Shown: positions 44,753-56,222, counted from the stretch's first letter. The stretch is 64,000 nt of DNA from Leptospira sp. WS60.C2 (GCF_040833955.1 NZ_CP162133.1:1200001-1264000); one strand, 5' to 3'. Translations and numbers: made by a program. The notes: generated from the sequence alone by a model not told the origin.

Positions 44753-44792
44753 TTTTTTAGAAACCGATCGGGATCGTCAGCGGTCTAAAAAA
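44753..44792. terminator. Bidirectional hairpin terminator
   Basis: Outer stem TTTTTTAG / CTAAAAAA, a 2-nt bulge, then ACCG / CGGT, with an inner CGAT-CGGG-ATCG hairpin. Having A/T runs at both ends, it lacks a classic unpaired T tract on the + side but looks like a strong transcript end. Confidence 0.5.
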
Positions 44793-44823
44793 CGTTCATA
44801 GATGTTTCTCCTTATGAGACCCG

Positions 44824-44860
44824 CAGGGAGGGGCCAATATCCCTGATTTTCTTTTTTTTC
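44824..44860 (+). terminator. Rho-independent terminator upstream of A2M gene
   Basis: Stem CAGGGA / TCCCTG with a 10-nt loop, followed by ATTTTC and a run of eight T. It isolates the alpha-2-macroglobulin gene from upstream transcription, so that gene must have its own promoter in a very short space, or read-through is used. Confidence 0.65.
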
Positions 44861-44894
44861 TTTCCAAGCCACTTCCTCTTTCTAATTTCTTTCC

Positions 44895-47800
44895 ATGTTC
44901 TCTCGTTTTCGCCTCCTGCTTGTCCTTCTATTTTCCTTGATTTTGGTGCAGTCTGATTTCTCCCAATCGGCCCCACCCTCAATCGAATTTTTCACTCCCA
45001 CTGGATTTGTCAAAGCTCCCAAACAAATCACCGCACGATTCACAAAACCCATGGTGGCCATTGGTGACGTTCGACCAGAAACGGAAATTTTCCAAGTGAA
45101 CTGTCCCTTTCCAGGAACGAGTCGTTTCATTGATTCCACAACTTGGGTGTATGAGTTTGAAAAGGAATTACCTGGTGGTGTCGTATGTCGTTTTGTTTTG
45201 AAAGAGGGAATCAAATCCTTTAGTGGAGAAAAAATTCAAGGTGAGAAAACATTTGCATTTCATACTGGCGGGCCATCAGTCAAGTATTCACAGCCGTATA
45301 ACGGAAGTTCCATTTCAGAAGACCAAGTTTTTTTATTACACTTAGATGGAAAACCTGATCTCTCTAGTTTTCAAAAATTTGCGTATTTTCGATCGGAAGA
45401 TTTAGGAAATCGAATTCCTGTTGTCCTTGTCACAGGATCCGAAAGGAAAACATTTCTACAATCCCTTGGAAAAAAAGATAAAGAAGAAACTGTTGTTTTA
45501 AAAGCCAAACAAACGTTTTTGCCAGACAGACAAATCCAATTGGTTCTAGGAAAAGGAATCAAATCGATTTGGGGAGGAGAGATTCCAGAAGATGAAGTGA
45601 TGTCTTTTTCCGTGAGACCCGTGTTTTCAGCTAGGTTTAGTTGTGAACGAACGACTGCAGATGCTAATTGTATTCCTATTCTTCCCATAAGTATCAGTTT
45701 TAATTCACCCGTATCTCAAACACTTCTCGAAAAAATCAAATTGGTTGGCAAGGATGGAAAGGAATATCCAAAACAAAAAGAATCAAACAAAGGAACTGAA
45801 TTTTCGGATTGGGTGAGTTTTCCTGGTCCTTTCCCTGAAAACTCTGAATTTGAAATTAGAATTCCTGACATCATAGATGATGCAAACAGAAGTTTGGCGA
45901 ATGTTTCAGCCTTCCCATTAAAATTCAAAACTGATGAATTTCCTCCACTTGCAAAATTCGGTGCCAAGTTTGGAATTTTAGAATCAAAAGCAAATCCAGC
46001 ACTACCGATCACCTTACGAAACTTAGAAGCAAGCCTTCCGATTAAATCTACTTCTCTCGGTATGGGTGGAAAAAGCCAAAAAACCATGGACATCGTGGAA
46101 ATTCAAAAATGGTTTCAAACCCTTTCCAAAGTAGAGCGAAATCAATCGGTATTTCAAACACCAGCTTCCAATGCAAAAATCACATCGTTTCAACTCCCTA
46201 AACCAAATGGGAAAAAACCAATGGAAGTGGTGGGAATTCCTTTGGATTCGCCAGGTTTTTATGTGGTTGAAATCACAAGTGAGGTTCTCGCCAAACATCT
46301 CTTCGCCGAAGGGGAAGGGAAAAAAATGTATGTTTCTAGCGCGGCACTTGTTACCAATTTGTCCCCACATTTCAAATGGGGAAAAGATACAAGTCTCGTT
46401 TGGGTGACAAGCCTAAACACGGGTCTACCTGAACCAGGTGTACAAATTAAAATTTTAGACTGCCAGGGAAATGTACGGGGGGCAGGCATCACAGGAAAAG
46501 ATGGCACTATGTTATTTGGAAATCTGAATTTTTCGGAAGTTCCTTATTGTGGTTATCATGAGTTAGGTTCTGGTCTTACTGTTTTTGCCCAAAAGAATGA
46601 TGACATTAGTTTTACATCCAGCACCTGGGAAAAAGGGATCGAAAGTTGGCGTTACCAACTCCCACAAGCAAGTACTGGTTATGCCAACTACTTGGAATCC
46701 ATCGTCTTAGATAGAACTCTCTTTAAAAAAGGAGAAACGGTCCACCTAAAGCATGTTCGTCGTAGTTTCGGAAACAAAGGATTACAACCTGCTGATCCCA
46801 AAGAGTATCCATCTTCTGTTGTCATCAAACACGAAGGCTCTGGAGAAAGTTTTACAACCCCACTTGTTTGGTCTTTTCCTGGACATGCCGAATCTGAATT
46901 CAAAATTCCAAAAAATGCTAAACATGGTGTTTATGTTGTTACCTATCCTTATAACAACGAAGATGAAAGTTATGGAAGAATCGTCACACAATTTCGTGTC
47001 GAAGAATTTCGCCTTCCTGTATTGAAGGGAAGTATCCAACTCAGCGGGGAAAACCAAACTCTCATCTCCCCAAAGGAAGCAAATGTTTTATTTGGATTGG
47101 AATTTTTATCGGGCGGCGGTGCCTCCCTTACCCCAGTCAAAATTCGATCACAAGTAATACCGGGATATTATTCTCCAAAAGAAGAATATTCTATGTTTAG
47201 TTTTTCACCAGACACCATCAAAGAAGGCAAATGGAAAGTATCTGGTTACGAAGAGGAAGAAGTTGAAGAAACAAAACCAAAGATTGTCTCCACAAATGCC
47301 AAAACCGATGAAAAAGGATTTTTAAAACATACATTTTCCGATCTAAAATCCATCCCTGGTTATGGAAATTTCCAAGTGGAAATGGAGTATGCTGATCCTA
47401 CCGGAGAGATCCATACCATTTCCCGAAGTTTTCCTGTTTCTCAGGCCGAATATCATTTGGGAATCTTACCTGATGGTTGGTATTTTACAGAAGATAAAGT
47501 CAAGTTGCAACTGTTAGTTTTAGATGCAAAAGACAAACCAGTTGCCTCTCAAAAAATCAAAGTGAATGCATACAAAAAAGAATTTTATTCCAACCGGAAA
47601 CGGCTTGTGGGTGGATTTTACGCATATGAGCATTACGAAGAAGTGAATCGACTTGGTGAATTCTGTGAAGGAAAAACTGATGCCAAAGGAATTCTCTTTT
47701 GTGAAGCAAAGGCTCCTGGAACTGGAGATATTATTTTTGTAGCAGAAACAAAAGATAAAAATGGAAACCCAACTAACTCCGCTTATAACGTTTGGGTCAC

Positions 47801-50495
47801 CGCCAAAGAAGATGTATGGTTTGATGTGAGTGATCACAATCGTATGGACATTCTACCAGAAAAACGATCTGTTGAAGTCGGGGATACTTTAAAAGTACAA
47901 GTGAGGTCACCGTTTCGAGAGGGAACGGCACTTGTAAGTTTAGAGCGGGAAGGTGTGATTGATTATTTTGTAACTACTGTTAGCGGAAAAGATCCTTTTA
48001 TCAGTATTCCTATTAAAAAAGAATATGCGCCGAATGTGTATATCTCTGTGTTTTTGATACGTGGGCGTGTGGAGGATCCAAAACCGACAGGGCTTGTGGA
48101 CCTTGCCAAGCCGAGTTATCGACTCGGTCTTTCTATGGTTAAGGTGGGATACAAACCTTACAGTTTGTCTGTATCAGTGAGCCCTAGTAAAAAACAATAT
48201 CAGGTTAGGGAAACAGCAGAAGTAGAGTTAGAAATCAAAACTGCTGACGGAAAAATCCCAACCGAATCTACTGAAGTGGTTTTAGCAGTGGTAGATGAAG
48301 CTCTTTTGGAACTTTCTCCCAATCCCACATGGAATTTGTTAGATGCAATGATGGGTACAAGACCGCATCAAGTGGTTACTTCCACAGCGCAGTCACAAAT
48401 TATCGGTAAGCGACATTTTGGATTGAAGGCAAAACCAGAAGGTGGTGGCGGTGGAAAACAATCCACACGTTCTTTGTTTGAAACCTTACTGTATTGGAAA
48501 GGAAAGGCAATTGTTGGAAAGGATGGAAAATTCAAATTCAGTTTTCCATTGAACGACTCGCTCACTACGTTTCGGATTGTGGCGATTGCTACTTCTGGTG
48601 CCAAAGAGTTTGGAACAGGAATGGCTAAAATCCAAACCTCTCAGAAAATCCAAACCTTTTCTGGTATTCCTCCTGTGGTTCGGATGGGAGACCAATTGTT
48701 ACATGAAGTGAACCTTCGTAATGCTTCTGAAACGAAAGAACAACTTCGCGTTCGATTGAGTGTTGTAGATATAAAAAATGGTGTAGAAATTAAGTCTGAT
48801 TTGGAAACCAAATCTGCCATGCTTAATCCAGGAGAAACAAAACTCATCACTTGGGACATTTTGGTTCCATCGGATACGAACAAACGAAAGTTTTTCCTTG
48901 AGGTATCTTCGCCTAACGGAACTGTTATGGATTCTTTGACGGTGGAACAGTCTGTAATTCCAGCTTTTAGCGAAAGAGTCTACCAAGCTGGGTTGTTTTT
49001 GTATGAAGCACCTTTCAAAGAAAATGTGCAAACACCACCTGGATCCTTACCCAATACTGGAAAGATGGTATGGAAAGCATCACCTACAATTTTATCAAGC
49101 CTTGGTGGCATTCAAAAATACTTTCAAACGTATCCTTATACATGTATGGAACAAAGAGTGTCCAAAGCGATTGGTTTACGTTCTGATGGATTATGGAATG
49201 ATGTGCTCTTAGATTTAAACTCTCACTTAGACTATGATGGGCTAGTGAAGTATTTTGCCCGCATGGAACACGGAAGTGAGCTTCTTACCGCTTATGTTCT
49301 GACTTCAGCAAAACTTTCAGGTAAAACAATTCCGGAAGAGAGTTTGTCTCGGATGCTTGCTGGACTTCAAGGATTTTTGGAAGGTAGGGTGTATGGAGAG
49401 AGATACCGTTTTGGTGCTGATCTTATGATTCGTAAAATCATAGTATTGGAAGCTCTCACTCGCTATCAAACTTTTGATTGGGAACAAGTTCGTCCTATCT
49501 TTGATGGAATGGAATTTTTACCAACGGCTTCCCTAATAGACTTATCGGATATTTACAATCGAGTCAATGGTGCTGATCCAAAAATTAAAAATCGACTGTA
49601 CAGTGTTTTGCGATCTAAACTCAATCTTCAAGGTACAGAACTCATCATAGCAGATTCTGGTTTTACAAATCCTTGGTGGATTTTAGGAAGTCGTGATTAT
49701 ACGATGTCAAAATTTTTGCTTTGGGCGATTACAGAGCCGTCCTACAAAAAAGACCTTCCCAGAATCATTAAAGCGTTTGTGAAAATGCAAAAACAAGGAA
49801 AGTATGACAGTACATTAGGAAATGCGTATTCTGTTTTGGTCTTCGATCGGGTGAGTAAACTCTTGGAAGGTGAAAAAGTTTCTGGTGGAAAAGTTAAGAT
49901 CCAAACAGAAAAAGAAACTCTAACACTCGAACCCAATGGAAAACAAACTGTAACACAAGCACTTTCCATGGCACCAGAAACCGTCACTTTGAATTATGAG
50001 GGAAAGGGGAAACCGTGGGTAGAGTGGTCTGTGCAAAGTGTACTTCCACTCAAAGCTCCGATTGCAAGTGGCTACCGACTCAAACGGACCCTCGAACCTG
50101 TCCAAGTTACGAAATCGGGAGTTTTTTCCAAAGGGGACATTGTCAAAGTGAGATTGGAAATCGAAGCAGATTCGGACAAAACATGGGTGGTTGTGGAAGA
50201 CCCTCTCCCTCCTGGTTCCTTGCCTTTGGGGCGGGGTTTTGGCCGGGAGTCTCAGATAGAAACGGATAGTGGTTCGACCTCTTATTACCTCAGTTTTGAG
50301 GAGAAAACCTTGTCTTTGTACCGAGGCTATTTTGAGTATTTGCCAAAAGGCAAACATGTAATCGAACACAGTTACCGTTTGAACCACGTAGGGAACTTTG
50401 TTCTCCCATCGACACGGGTGGAGGCGATGTATTCCCCAGAAACTCACGCGGAATGGCCGAACGAAATCGTGAGGATTTCAGAAAATAGGGACTAG
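44895..50495 (+). CDS. Bacterial alpha-2-macroglobulin, thioester type
   Basis: A 1866-residue protein with signal LLLVLLFSLILVQSDFSQS and no lipobox Cys, unlike the E. coli lipoprotein form. It has N-terminal MG-type and Ig-like domains (ITARFTKPMVAIGDVRPETE), MG repeats through about residue 1050, a Gly-rich bait-like stretch (KPEGGGGGKQSTRS), and an A2M core (YWKGKAIVGKDGKFKFSFPL). The thioester motif is CMEQ at residues 1417-1420, within an alpha/alpha thioester domain, and a receptor-binding-like end closes the protein. It traps attacking proteases in the periplasm or at the surface. The common partner PBP1c is absent; the next gene is a membrane sulfatase-family enzyme. Confidence 0.9.
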   Translation: MFSRFRLLLVLLFSLILVQSDFSQSAPPSIEFFTPTGFVKAPKQITARFTKPMVAIGDVRPETEIFQVNCPFPGTSRFIDSTTWVYEFEKELPGGVVCRFVLKEGIKSFSGEKIQGEKTFAFHTGGPSVKYSQPYNGSSISEDQVFLLHLDGKPDLSSFQKFAYFRSEDLGNRIPVVLVTGSERKTFLQSLGKKDKEETVVLKAKQTFLPDRQIQLVLGKGIKSIWGGEIPEDEVMSFSVRPVFSARFSCERTTADANCIPILPISISFNSPVSQTLLEKIKLVGKDGKEYPKQKESNKGTEFSDWVSFPGPFPENSEFEIRIPDIIDDANRSLANVSAFPLKFKTDEFPPLAKFGAKFGILESKANPALPITLRNLEASLPIKSTSLGMGGKSQKTMDIVEIQKWFQTLSKVERNQSVFQTPASNAKITSFQLPKPNGKKPMEVVGIPLDSPGFYVVEITSEVLAKHLFAEGEGKKMYVSSAALVTNLSPHFKWGKDTSLVWVTSLNTGLPEPGVQIKILDCQGNVRGAGITGKDGTMLFGNLNFSEVPYCGYHELGSGLTVFAQKNDDISFTSSTWEKGIESWRYQLPQASTGYANYLESIVLDRTLFKKGETVHLKHVRRSFGNKGLQPADPKEYPSSVVIKHEGSGESFTTPLVWSFPGHAESEFKIPKNAKHGVYVVTYPYNNEDESYGRIVTQFRVEEFRLPVLKGSIQLSGENQTLISPKEANVLFGLEFLSGGGASLTPVKIRSQVIPGYYSPKEEYSMFSFSPDTIKEGKWKVSGYEEEEVEETKPKIVSTNAKTDEKGFLKHTFSDLKSIPGYGNFQVEMEYADPTGEIHTISRSFPVSQAEYHLGILPDGWYFTEDKVKLQLLVLDAKDKPVASQKIKVNAYKKEFYSNRKRLVGGFYAYEHYEEVNRLGEFCEGKTDAKGILFCEAKAPGTGDIIFVAETKDKNGNPTNSAYNVWVTAKEDVWFDVSDHNRMDILPEKRSVEVGDTLKVQVRSPFREGTALVSLEREGVIDYFVTTVSGKDPFISIPIKKEYAPNVYISVFLIRGRVEDPKPTGLVDLAKPSYRLGLSMVKVGYKPYSLSVSVSPSKKQYQVRETAEVELEIKTADGKIPTESTEVVLAVVDEALLELSPNPTWNLLDAMMGTRPHQVVTSTAQSQIIGKRHFGLKAKPEGGGGGKQSTRSLFETLLYWKGKAIVGKDGKFKFSFPLNDSLTTFRIVAIATSGAKEFGTGMAKIQTSQKIQTFSGIPPVVRMGDQLLHEVNLRNASETKEQLRVRLSVVDIKNGVEIKSDLETKSAMLNPGETKLITWDILVPSDTNKRKFFLEVSSPNGTVMDSLTVEQSVIPAFSERVYQAGLFLYEAPFKENVQTPPGSLPNTGKMVWKASPTILSSLGGIQKYFQTYPYTCMEQRVSKAIGLRSDGLWNDVLLDLNSHLDYDGLVKYFARMEHGSELLTAYVLTSAKLSGKTIPEESLSRMLAGLQGFLEGRVYGERYRFGADLMIRKIIVLEALTRYQTFDWEQVRPIFDGMEFLPTASLIDLSDIYNRVNGADPKIKNRLYSVLRSKLNLQGTELIIADSGFTNPWWILGSRDYTMSKFLLWAITEPSYKKDLPRIIKAFVKMQKQGKYDSTLGNAYSVLVFDRVSKLLEGEKVSGGKVKIQTEKETLTLEPNGKQTVTQALSMAPETVTLNYEGKGKPWVEWSVQSVLPLKAPIASGYRLKRTLEPVQVTKSGVFSKGDIVKVRLEIEADSDKTWVVVEDPLPPGSLPLGRGFGRESQIETDSGSTSYYLSFEEKTLSLYRGYFEYLPKGKHVIEHSYRLNHVGNFVLPSTRVEAMYSPETHAEWPNEIVRISENRD

Positions 50496-50524
50496 GAAAA
50501 GTTTACGGATAAAGAGGGTTTGGA

Positions 50525-52807
50525 ATGATGACTCTAATGGGTCCGAACCAAGCCCCTCTTTTCCCTATCCGACTTTTTAAAATTTCCCTCTATTATTCAG
50601 TTTTTTTTTATCTATTTTTCTTACTCTTTAATACAAGTTTCACCATCATGGGAGTCGATGTTGGTGACTTCCTAAAACAATACTTAGGCGCATTTTTTGG
50701 CGTGTATGTAACGACAACCATTAAGGTTTTTGCGGTTTCTCTTTTTCTTCATACTTGTTTGTTTTCGTTGTTGTATCTTCTCTTCCGATTTTGGGAGAAA
50801 GAAAAAACCAGCTGGCTTTTGTTAGTGGGTATGGTTTTTGGAATTGAATGTTTTGCACTGTTTCAATCCATGATTTTATTTCCACAAATCTACGGAGAAT
50901 TCTTTTTCTTTCGTTATCCTAGCTTTGCTCCCTTTCTCTATTTTTTAACAGACCATATTTCGCCTATCGTCCCTTCTTTTGTTTTGGCCTCCGTAGTCTT
51001 GGTTTTTTTCGGAACACTCATCCGCCAAGTGTATCGGCATAAGACCAAGGAAAGTTTTTTTGCGATCGTTCACGTTCTGCTTTTAGGTCTTTTTCATATG
51101 CACGGATTGTACTGGTTGGGACTTGTTTATTTTGGAATTCTTCTCTGGCAGGGGAATCGATACCAAAATGTTCATATTAGAACATATGGTTTGGTTATTA
51201 TATTGTTACTAGTATTCTATCTATTTCCAAATCTCTGGTCTGGAATTTCTTCGTTTCGTTTTTCAAAAGAGGAAGGAAAACCACCCATCTTTATTTTATC
51301 TGCAGATTCCCTTCGGTATGATAAAATTGGAAAACAAATTGATGGTATCTCTATTACACCAAACATTGATTTGTTTAAAGCGGATGCGTTTCAGTTTCAT
51401 GACCACCACACAACCATTCCGCGCACATTCCCAAGTTGGACTGACACCCTCACTGGTAAATATGCAATGGAGCATAAGATACGGGATATGTTTCCCTCTC
51501 CGGAAGAAAAAAAAAGGATTGGTTCAGCATCATTTCCGACAATCCAACAAATTTTAAAAAAGATTGGTTATGATCATTTTGCCATTGGTAGTTTTGCTGC
51601 TGATATCTTTCCTCGAGCCAATTTTGGTTTTGATGAGGTGTATGCACCGAACTTCAATGCTCGGATTATGACAGTCCAACGAACCGCAGAAACACAGATT
51701 TTACTTTTGCCATTCCTTGTGGATTCTTGGTTTTCAGGTGGGATGTATCTGAAAGAAATGGATGGACTGTCCACTTGGGGAAATGGGGATCGTTTGTTAA
51801 AACGATTTCGAACACTTGTGAAAGAACGAAAAGGTTCACCATATACCATCACCTATTTTTCCAGTGTGATTCACTTCCCTTACACTCCTGCTTATCCGCA
51901 TTACAAACGATATACGAATCCAAACTATTATGGAAAATATAAATACTTAAAGTTTGTGGATCCAACGGATTCTTCCCTTCCCAACGAAAAGGAAATTTCT
52001 CAAATCAGAGGTCTTTTTGATAGCGCCGTGTATGCCTTTGATGAGGAGTTTGGAGAATTGGTTTCTTCTTTAAAAGAACAGGGGATTTACGATGACGCTA
52101 TCATCATCCTAACAGCCGACCATGGGGAAGCCTTGTATGAAGACATCCATGGCCAAGGTCATGGAGAACATTTACGAGGCGAATCGGTCACACATGTTCC
52201 CTTTATGATCAAGTTTCCAAAATCATCGAAGTTGCCAGTTACAAACGAGATACAAAAAGATTTTTTTGGGATCACAACCAGTGTAGACCTTGTTCCTACT
52301 TTGATGGACTATTTCGAAATCCCCTTGAAGTCCGAATATCCAGGCAAATCCTTACTCACTGTTTTGGGGGAAAAGGATTGGAAAGAGAATCGGTTTGTGT
52401 ATGCAGAAACTGGGATTTGGTTTTCGGATGTAGGGGATCATTTTTTTCAAAAACAAAGAATTCCTTATCCCAATATCTTGTCTCTCCACCAGGTGGTTCC
52501 GGAAGAAGACTACCAAATCATGATCACAGATCCTATTTATAGGGAAACCATTGCCTTTTCCAAACATCGTAGCATTCAAAATTCTAATTATAAACTGATC
52601 TATATTCCTACCAGGGAAGGTGTGAAATTTGAATTGTATGATCGAATCAAAGATCCACTGAATCAAATTAATTTGTATCCGAACCATCCCATGGCTTCCA
52701 AAATGAAAGAAGTTTTGTACCAAACAGTGCTTACGTGGGAAACTGCCTCACTTGCTGGTGAGTATTTAATACCGAGTTCTTTATCTGACATCAATGAAAA
52801 CTTATAA
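50525..52807 (+). CDS. Membrane sulfatase-family enzyme (alkaline phosphatase superfamily)
   Basis: A 760-residue protein with about seven membrane segments (residues 10-240) and an extracytoplasmic sulfatase-fold domain. Motifs are FILSADSLRYDKIG (metal Asp), TIPRTFPSWTDTLTGKY (nucleophile Thr or Ser), TADHGEALYEDIHGQGHGEH (metal Asp/His), and THVPFMIKFP. The plan fits lipoteichoic-acid-synthase or phosphoethanolamine/phosphoglycerol transferase relatives that modify envelope lipids or glycans, rather than a soluble sulfatase. It starts 30 nt after A2M with a GAGGG ribosome site, so the two are likely co-transcribed. Confidence 0.88.
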   Translation: MMTLMGPNQAPLFPIRLFKISLYYSVFFYLFFLLFNTSFTIMGVDVGDFLKQYLGAFFGVYVTTTIKVFAVSLFLHTCLFSLLYLLFRFWEKEKTSWLLLVGMVFGIECFALFQSMILFPQIYGEFFFFRYPSFAPFLYFLTDHISPIVPSFVLASVVLVFFGTLIRQVYRHKTKESFFAIVHVLLLGLFHMHGLYWLGLVYFGILLWQGNRYQNVHIRTYGLVIILLLVFYLFPNLWSGISSFRFSKEEGKPPIFILSADSLRYDKIGKQIDGISITPNIDLFKADAFQFHDHHTTIPRTFPSWTDTLTGKYAMEHKIRDMFPSPEEKKRIGSASFPTIQQILKKIGYDHFAIGSFAADIFPRANFGFDEVYAPNFNARIMTVQRTAETQILLLPFLVDSWFSGGMYLKEMDGLSTWGNGDRLLKRFRTLVKERKGSPYTITYFSSVIHFPYTPAYPHYKRYTNPNYYGKYKYLKFVDPTDSSLPNEKEISQIRGLFDSAVYAFDEEFGELVSSLKEQGIYDDAIIILTADHGEALYEDIHGQGHGEHLRGESVTHVPFMIKFPKSSKLPVTNEIQKDFFGITTSVDLVPTLMDYFEIPLKSEYPGKSLLTVLGEKDWKENRFVYAETGIWFSDVGDHFFQKQRIPYPNILSLHQVVPEEDYQIMITDPIYRETIAFSKHRSIQNSNYKLIYIPTREGVKFELYDRIKDPLNQINLYPNHPMASKMKEVLYQTVLTWETASLAGEYLIPSSLSDINENL

Positions 52808-52825
52808 GAAAAAAAAGAGGAAACT

Positions 52826-55800
52826 ATGCCGCAACGTAACGACTTAAAATCAATTTTGATCATCGGATCCGGACCCATCGTCATCGGGCAGGCATGTGAA
52901 TTTGACTACTCCGGAACTCAAGCCACCAAAGCACTTCGGGAGAAAGGAATTCGAGTCATCCTCGTAAACTCAAATCCTGCCACCATCATGACCGATCCTG
53001 ATTTGGCAGATGCTACTTACATCGAACCACTCACAGTTCCTGTTCTTGAAAAAATCATCAAAAAAGAAAAACCAGATGCCATCTTACCAACAGTAGGCGG
53101 ACAGACTGCTCTTAACTTAGCACTTGCCTTACACCGTGAAGGGGTACTTGAGAAATACAATGTAGAACTTATCGGTGCAAAAGTAGATGCGATTCGAAAA
53201 GCAGAAGATCGAGAACTATTCAAAATTGCGATGGAAAAACTTGGGATACGAGTTGCGAAATCCTTTATGGTGTCTGATATGGATGCCGCAAGAAAAGCAA
53301 AAGACGAAATTGGGTTTCCCATCATCATTCGTCCTGCCTTTACACTTGGAGGAACAGGTGGTGGAACTTGTTATGAAGAGTCTGAGTTTGAAGAAATCGC
53401 GCAGAAAGGTTTATCTGCATCTCCTATCTCCCAGATTCTCGTAGAAGAATCGGTGATGGGTTGGAAGGAGTTTGAGCTTGAGGTGATGCGTGACCTCAAT
53501 GATAACGTGGTCATCATTTGTTCCATTGAAAACTTGGATCCAATGGGGGTTCATACTGGTGATTCTATCACCGTTGCCCCACAACAAACGTTAAGTGACA
53601 AAGAATACCAAAGATTACGCGATATGTCAATCGACATCATTCGAGAAATTGGTGTGGAAACAGGTGGTTCCAATATCCAATTTGCTGTGAACCCAGAGAA
53701 TGGGGATGTGATTGTCATTGAAATGAATCCGAGGGTGTCTCGGTCATCTGCTCTTGCTTCTAAGGCAACGGGTTTTCCGATCGCAAAAATTGCTGCCCTT
53801 CTTTCTATTGGGTATACATTAGATGAAATTCGAAATGATATCACTCGCGTAACTCCTGCTAGTTTTGAGCCATCCATTGATTATGTTGTGACAAAAATCC
53901 CAAGGTTTGCGTTTGAAAAATTTCCTGGGTCCGATAACACATTAGGAGTTCAGATGAAAGCCGTTGGGGAAGCCATGGCGATCGGTAGAAACTTCAAAGA
54001 GAGTTTTCAAAAAGCCTTACGATCTTTAGAGACAGACCGATTCGGTTTCGGTAGTGACGGGTATCTAAAAGAACTTTTAGAATGGGAAGCAGTTCCAAAA
54101 GACGAACGAAAAACTTGGCTCACTGCAAAAGTCAAACGTCCTACCGACAAACGTATCTTTTATGTGAAAATGGCATTTGATTTTGGCATGAGTGTTGAAG
54201 AAATCCATGACATCTGCAAAATCGATCCATGGTTTTTATATCAATTTGAAGAACTCTATCTATTGGAAAATCGTTTTCGAAAAGAAGGATATGCCATTAT
54301 CGAAGAGATGAAACGTTCTGGTTTTTCGAATAGGCAACTTGCTTTTCTTTCCAAAGAAGAACAAATTCTGGCGCAAGTGAGAAGTGGCGCGGCCATCGAT
54401 ATCACCAAAGCAAAAGTCGAAAAAACGCTCCGAGAAGAAGAAGAAAAAGTGGAAGCGTATTTAGAAGAAAAGAAAATCCAACCAGTTTACAAACGAATTG
54501 ATACCTGCGCTGGAGAATTTGAAGCATTCACACCGTATATGTATTCTTCTTATGATGAAGAAGATGAATCAGATGTAACCTCCAAGAAAAAAGTAATGAT
54601 CTTAGGTGGTGGACCAAACCGAATTGGGCAAGGGATTGAATTTGATTATTGTTGTTGCCATGCTTCGTTTTCCTTACAAGAAGCGGGTGTGGAATCGATA
54701 ATGGTCAATTCCAACCCTGAAACAGTTTCCACAGATTATGATACTTCAGACAGATTGTACTTTGAGCCTCTTAGTTTAGAGGATGTGATGGCGATTTTCA
54801 AAAAAGAAAAACCAGATGGAGTGATTGTTCAGTTAGGGGGGCAAACTCCACTGAAATTGGCAAAGTCTTTGGAAAAAAGAGGAGTTCCAATTCTTGGAAC
54901 AAGCCCTGATTCCATCGATCGTGCGGAAGACAGAAAACGTTTTGCAGAAGTATTGGAAAAACTAAGCCTAAAATCTCCAGAAAATGGGATTGCATCTTCC
55001 AAAGACAAAGCAAGAGAAATTGCGAGAAAAATTGGATACCCAGTCCTTGTTCGACCTTCTTATGTATTAGGTGGTCGTGCGATGCTTATCGTAAATGAAG
55101 AAGCGGAACTAGATAAATACATGGAAGAAGCAGAAGAGGTTTCAGAAGATAGACCACTTCTTGTCGATTCTTTCTTACAAGACGCGACCGAAGTGGATGT
55201 GGATGCACTTTGTGATGGAAAGGATGTATTTATTGCGGGAGTGATGGAACACATCGAAGAAGCAGGGATCCACTCTGGAGATTCCGCGTGTGTGTTACCA
55301 CCACAAAGTATCTCCCAAAGAATGATCCAAGAAATCGAAGAAGCAACATATCGTTTGGCTTTAGAGTTGGATGTAAAGGGTCTGATCAATGTGCAATATG
55401 CAATCAAAGATGAAACTCTGTATGTATTAGAAGTAAACCCTCGTGCATCAAGAACCGTTCCTTTTGTAGCAAAATCTATCGGAATCCCTATTGTGAAAAT
55501 TGCCGTGAGACTTATGTTAGGGGAAAGTCTCGCATCCTTTAAATTAGGAAAACGATTTTCTGCACCGATGATTACGGTAAAGGAAGCTGTTCTTCCTTTT
55601 AGTAAATTTCCTGGAGTGGATACCATCCTTGGACCAGAAATGAGATCCACAGGAGAAGTGATGGGTGTTGCGGCAACTAAGGGTGAAGCTTTTGTGAAAG
55701 CACAAATCATGGCGGGAGAAGAGCCACCAAAACACGGAACGGTATTTGTCACCATTAATGACAAAACCAAAAAAGAATTATTGGATTCCATTCGTTCTTT

Positions 55801-56137
55801 GTCAAACTTAGGGTACAACATCATTGCAACGGAAGGAACGCATAAGTTCTTATCGGACAATGGAATTTTATCGAGTAAAATCAATAAAATCTACGATGGT
55901 TACTTCCCGAACGTGATTGATTACATCAAAGAGAAAAAAATTCATTTGATCATCAACACTCCACTCTCTCGCGTCACGCGAGAAAATGCTTTTACCATCC
56001 GACAAGCCGCAATCAAATACAAAGTGCCATGTCTCACAACTGCTCAGGCAGCCAAAGCATTGATCCATGGACTTGCGGAAATGAAAGATAAGGGATTTTC
56101 AGTGAACTCTCTACAGGAAATTCACAAAAAGAAATAA
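52826..56137 (+). CDS. carB: Carbamoyl phosphate synthase large subunit
   Basis: 1103 residues (E. coli 1073). It has two homologous ATP-grasp halves: the first starts [21 protein letters not shown] and the second [20 protein letters not shown]. Both have the GGQTxL motif ([18 protein letters not shown]) and ATP-grasp glycine loops ([16 protein letters not shown]). A C-terminal MGS-like regulatory domain follows ([15 protein letters not shown]). It makes carbamoyl phosphate for arginine and pyrimidines. It lies 18 nt after the sulfatase gene, with ribosome site GAGGAAA, and carA is not adjacent. Confidence 0.96.
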   Translation: MPQRNDLKSILIIGSGPIVIGQACEFDYSGTQATKALREKGIRVILVNSNPATIMTDPDLADATYIEPLTVPVLEKIIKKEKPDAILPTVGGQTALNLALALHREGVLEKYNVELIGAKVDAIRKAEDRELFKIAMEKLGIRVAKSFMVSDMDAARKAKDEIGFPIIIRPAFTLGGTGGGTCYEESEFEEIAQKGLSASPISQILVEESVMGWKEFELEVMRDLNDNVVIICSIENLDPMGVHTGDSITVAPQQTLSDKEYQRLRDMSIDIIREIGVETGGSNIQFAVNPENGDVIVIEMNPRVSRSSALASKATGFPIAKIAALLSIGYTLDEIRNDITRVTPASFEPSIDYVVTKIPRFAFEKFPGSDNTLGVQMKAVGEAMAIGRNFKESFQKALRSLETDRFGFGSDGYLKELLEWEAVPKDERKTWLTAKVKRPTDKRIFYVKMAFDFGMSVEEIHDICKIDPWFLYQFEELYLLENRFRKEGYAIIEEMKRSGFSNRQLAFLSKEEQILAQVRSGAAIDITKAKVEKTLREEEEKVEAYLEEKKIQPVYKRIDTCAGEFEAFTPYMYSSYDEEDESDVTSKKKVMILGGGPNRIGQGIEFDYCCCHASFSLQEAGVESIMVNSNPETVSTDYDTSDRLYFEPLSLEDVMAIFKKEKPDGVIVQLGGQTPLKLAKSLEKRGVPILGTSPDSIDRAEDRKRFAEVLEKLSLKSPENGIASSKDKAREIARKIGYPVLVRPSYVLGGRAMLIVNEEAELDKYMEEAEEVSEDRPLLVDSFLQDATEVDVDALCDGKDVFIAGVMEHIEEAGIHSGDSACVLPPQSISQRMIQEIEEATYRLALELDVKGLINVQYAIKDETLYVLEVNPRASRTVPFVAKSIGIPIVKIAVRLMLGESLASFKLGKRFSAPMITVKEAVLPFSKFPGVDTILGPEMRSTGEVMGVAATKGEAFVKAQIMAGEEPPKHGTVFVTINDKTKKELLDSIRSLSNLGYNIIATEGTHKFLSDNGILSSKINKIYDGYFPNVIDYIKEKKIHLIINTPLSRVTRENAFTIRQAAIKYKVPCLTTAQAAKALIHGLAEMKDKGFSVNSLQEIHKKK

Positions 56138-56147
56138 GGATTCAAAA

Positions 56148-56184
56148 GGAAACGAATTCTTCTCTGAAAAGAAGATTCGTTTCC
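56148..56184. terminator. Hairpin between carB and the DUF1499 gene
   Basis: Perfect 10-bp arms GGAAACGAAT / ATTCGTTTCC with an inner CTTCT / AGAAG pairing, followed by AAGTTTTA. It lies between convergent genes and probably ends both transcripts, although the T tract is short. Confidence 0.6.
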
Positions 56185-56222
56185 AAGTTTTAGGACGTTA
56201 CTATTTGGAAAACACGTTCCCT

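Noticed and set aside
49920..50447. 175-codon minus-strand ORF
   Set aside because: Shadow of the alpha-2-macroglobulin gene; no recognisable motif.
50525..52807. Calling the membrane enzyme a true arylsulfatase
   Set aside because: The nucleophile context (TFPSWTDTLTG) lacks the C/S-x-P-x-R motif of formylglycine sulfatases; the plan fits LtaS/EptA-like transferases better.
55060..55884. 274-codon minus-strand ORF
   Set aside because: Shadow of carB, whose domains cover the same bases without a break.
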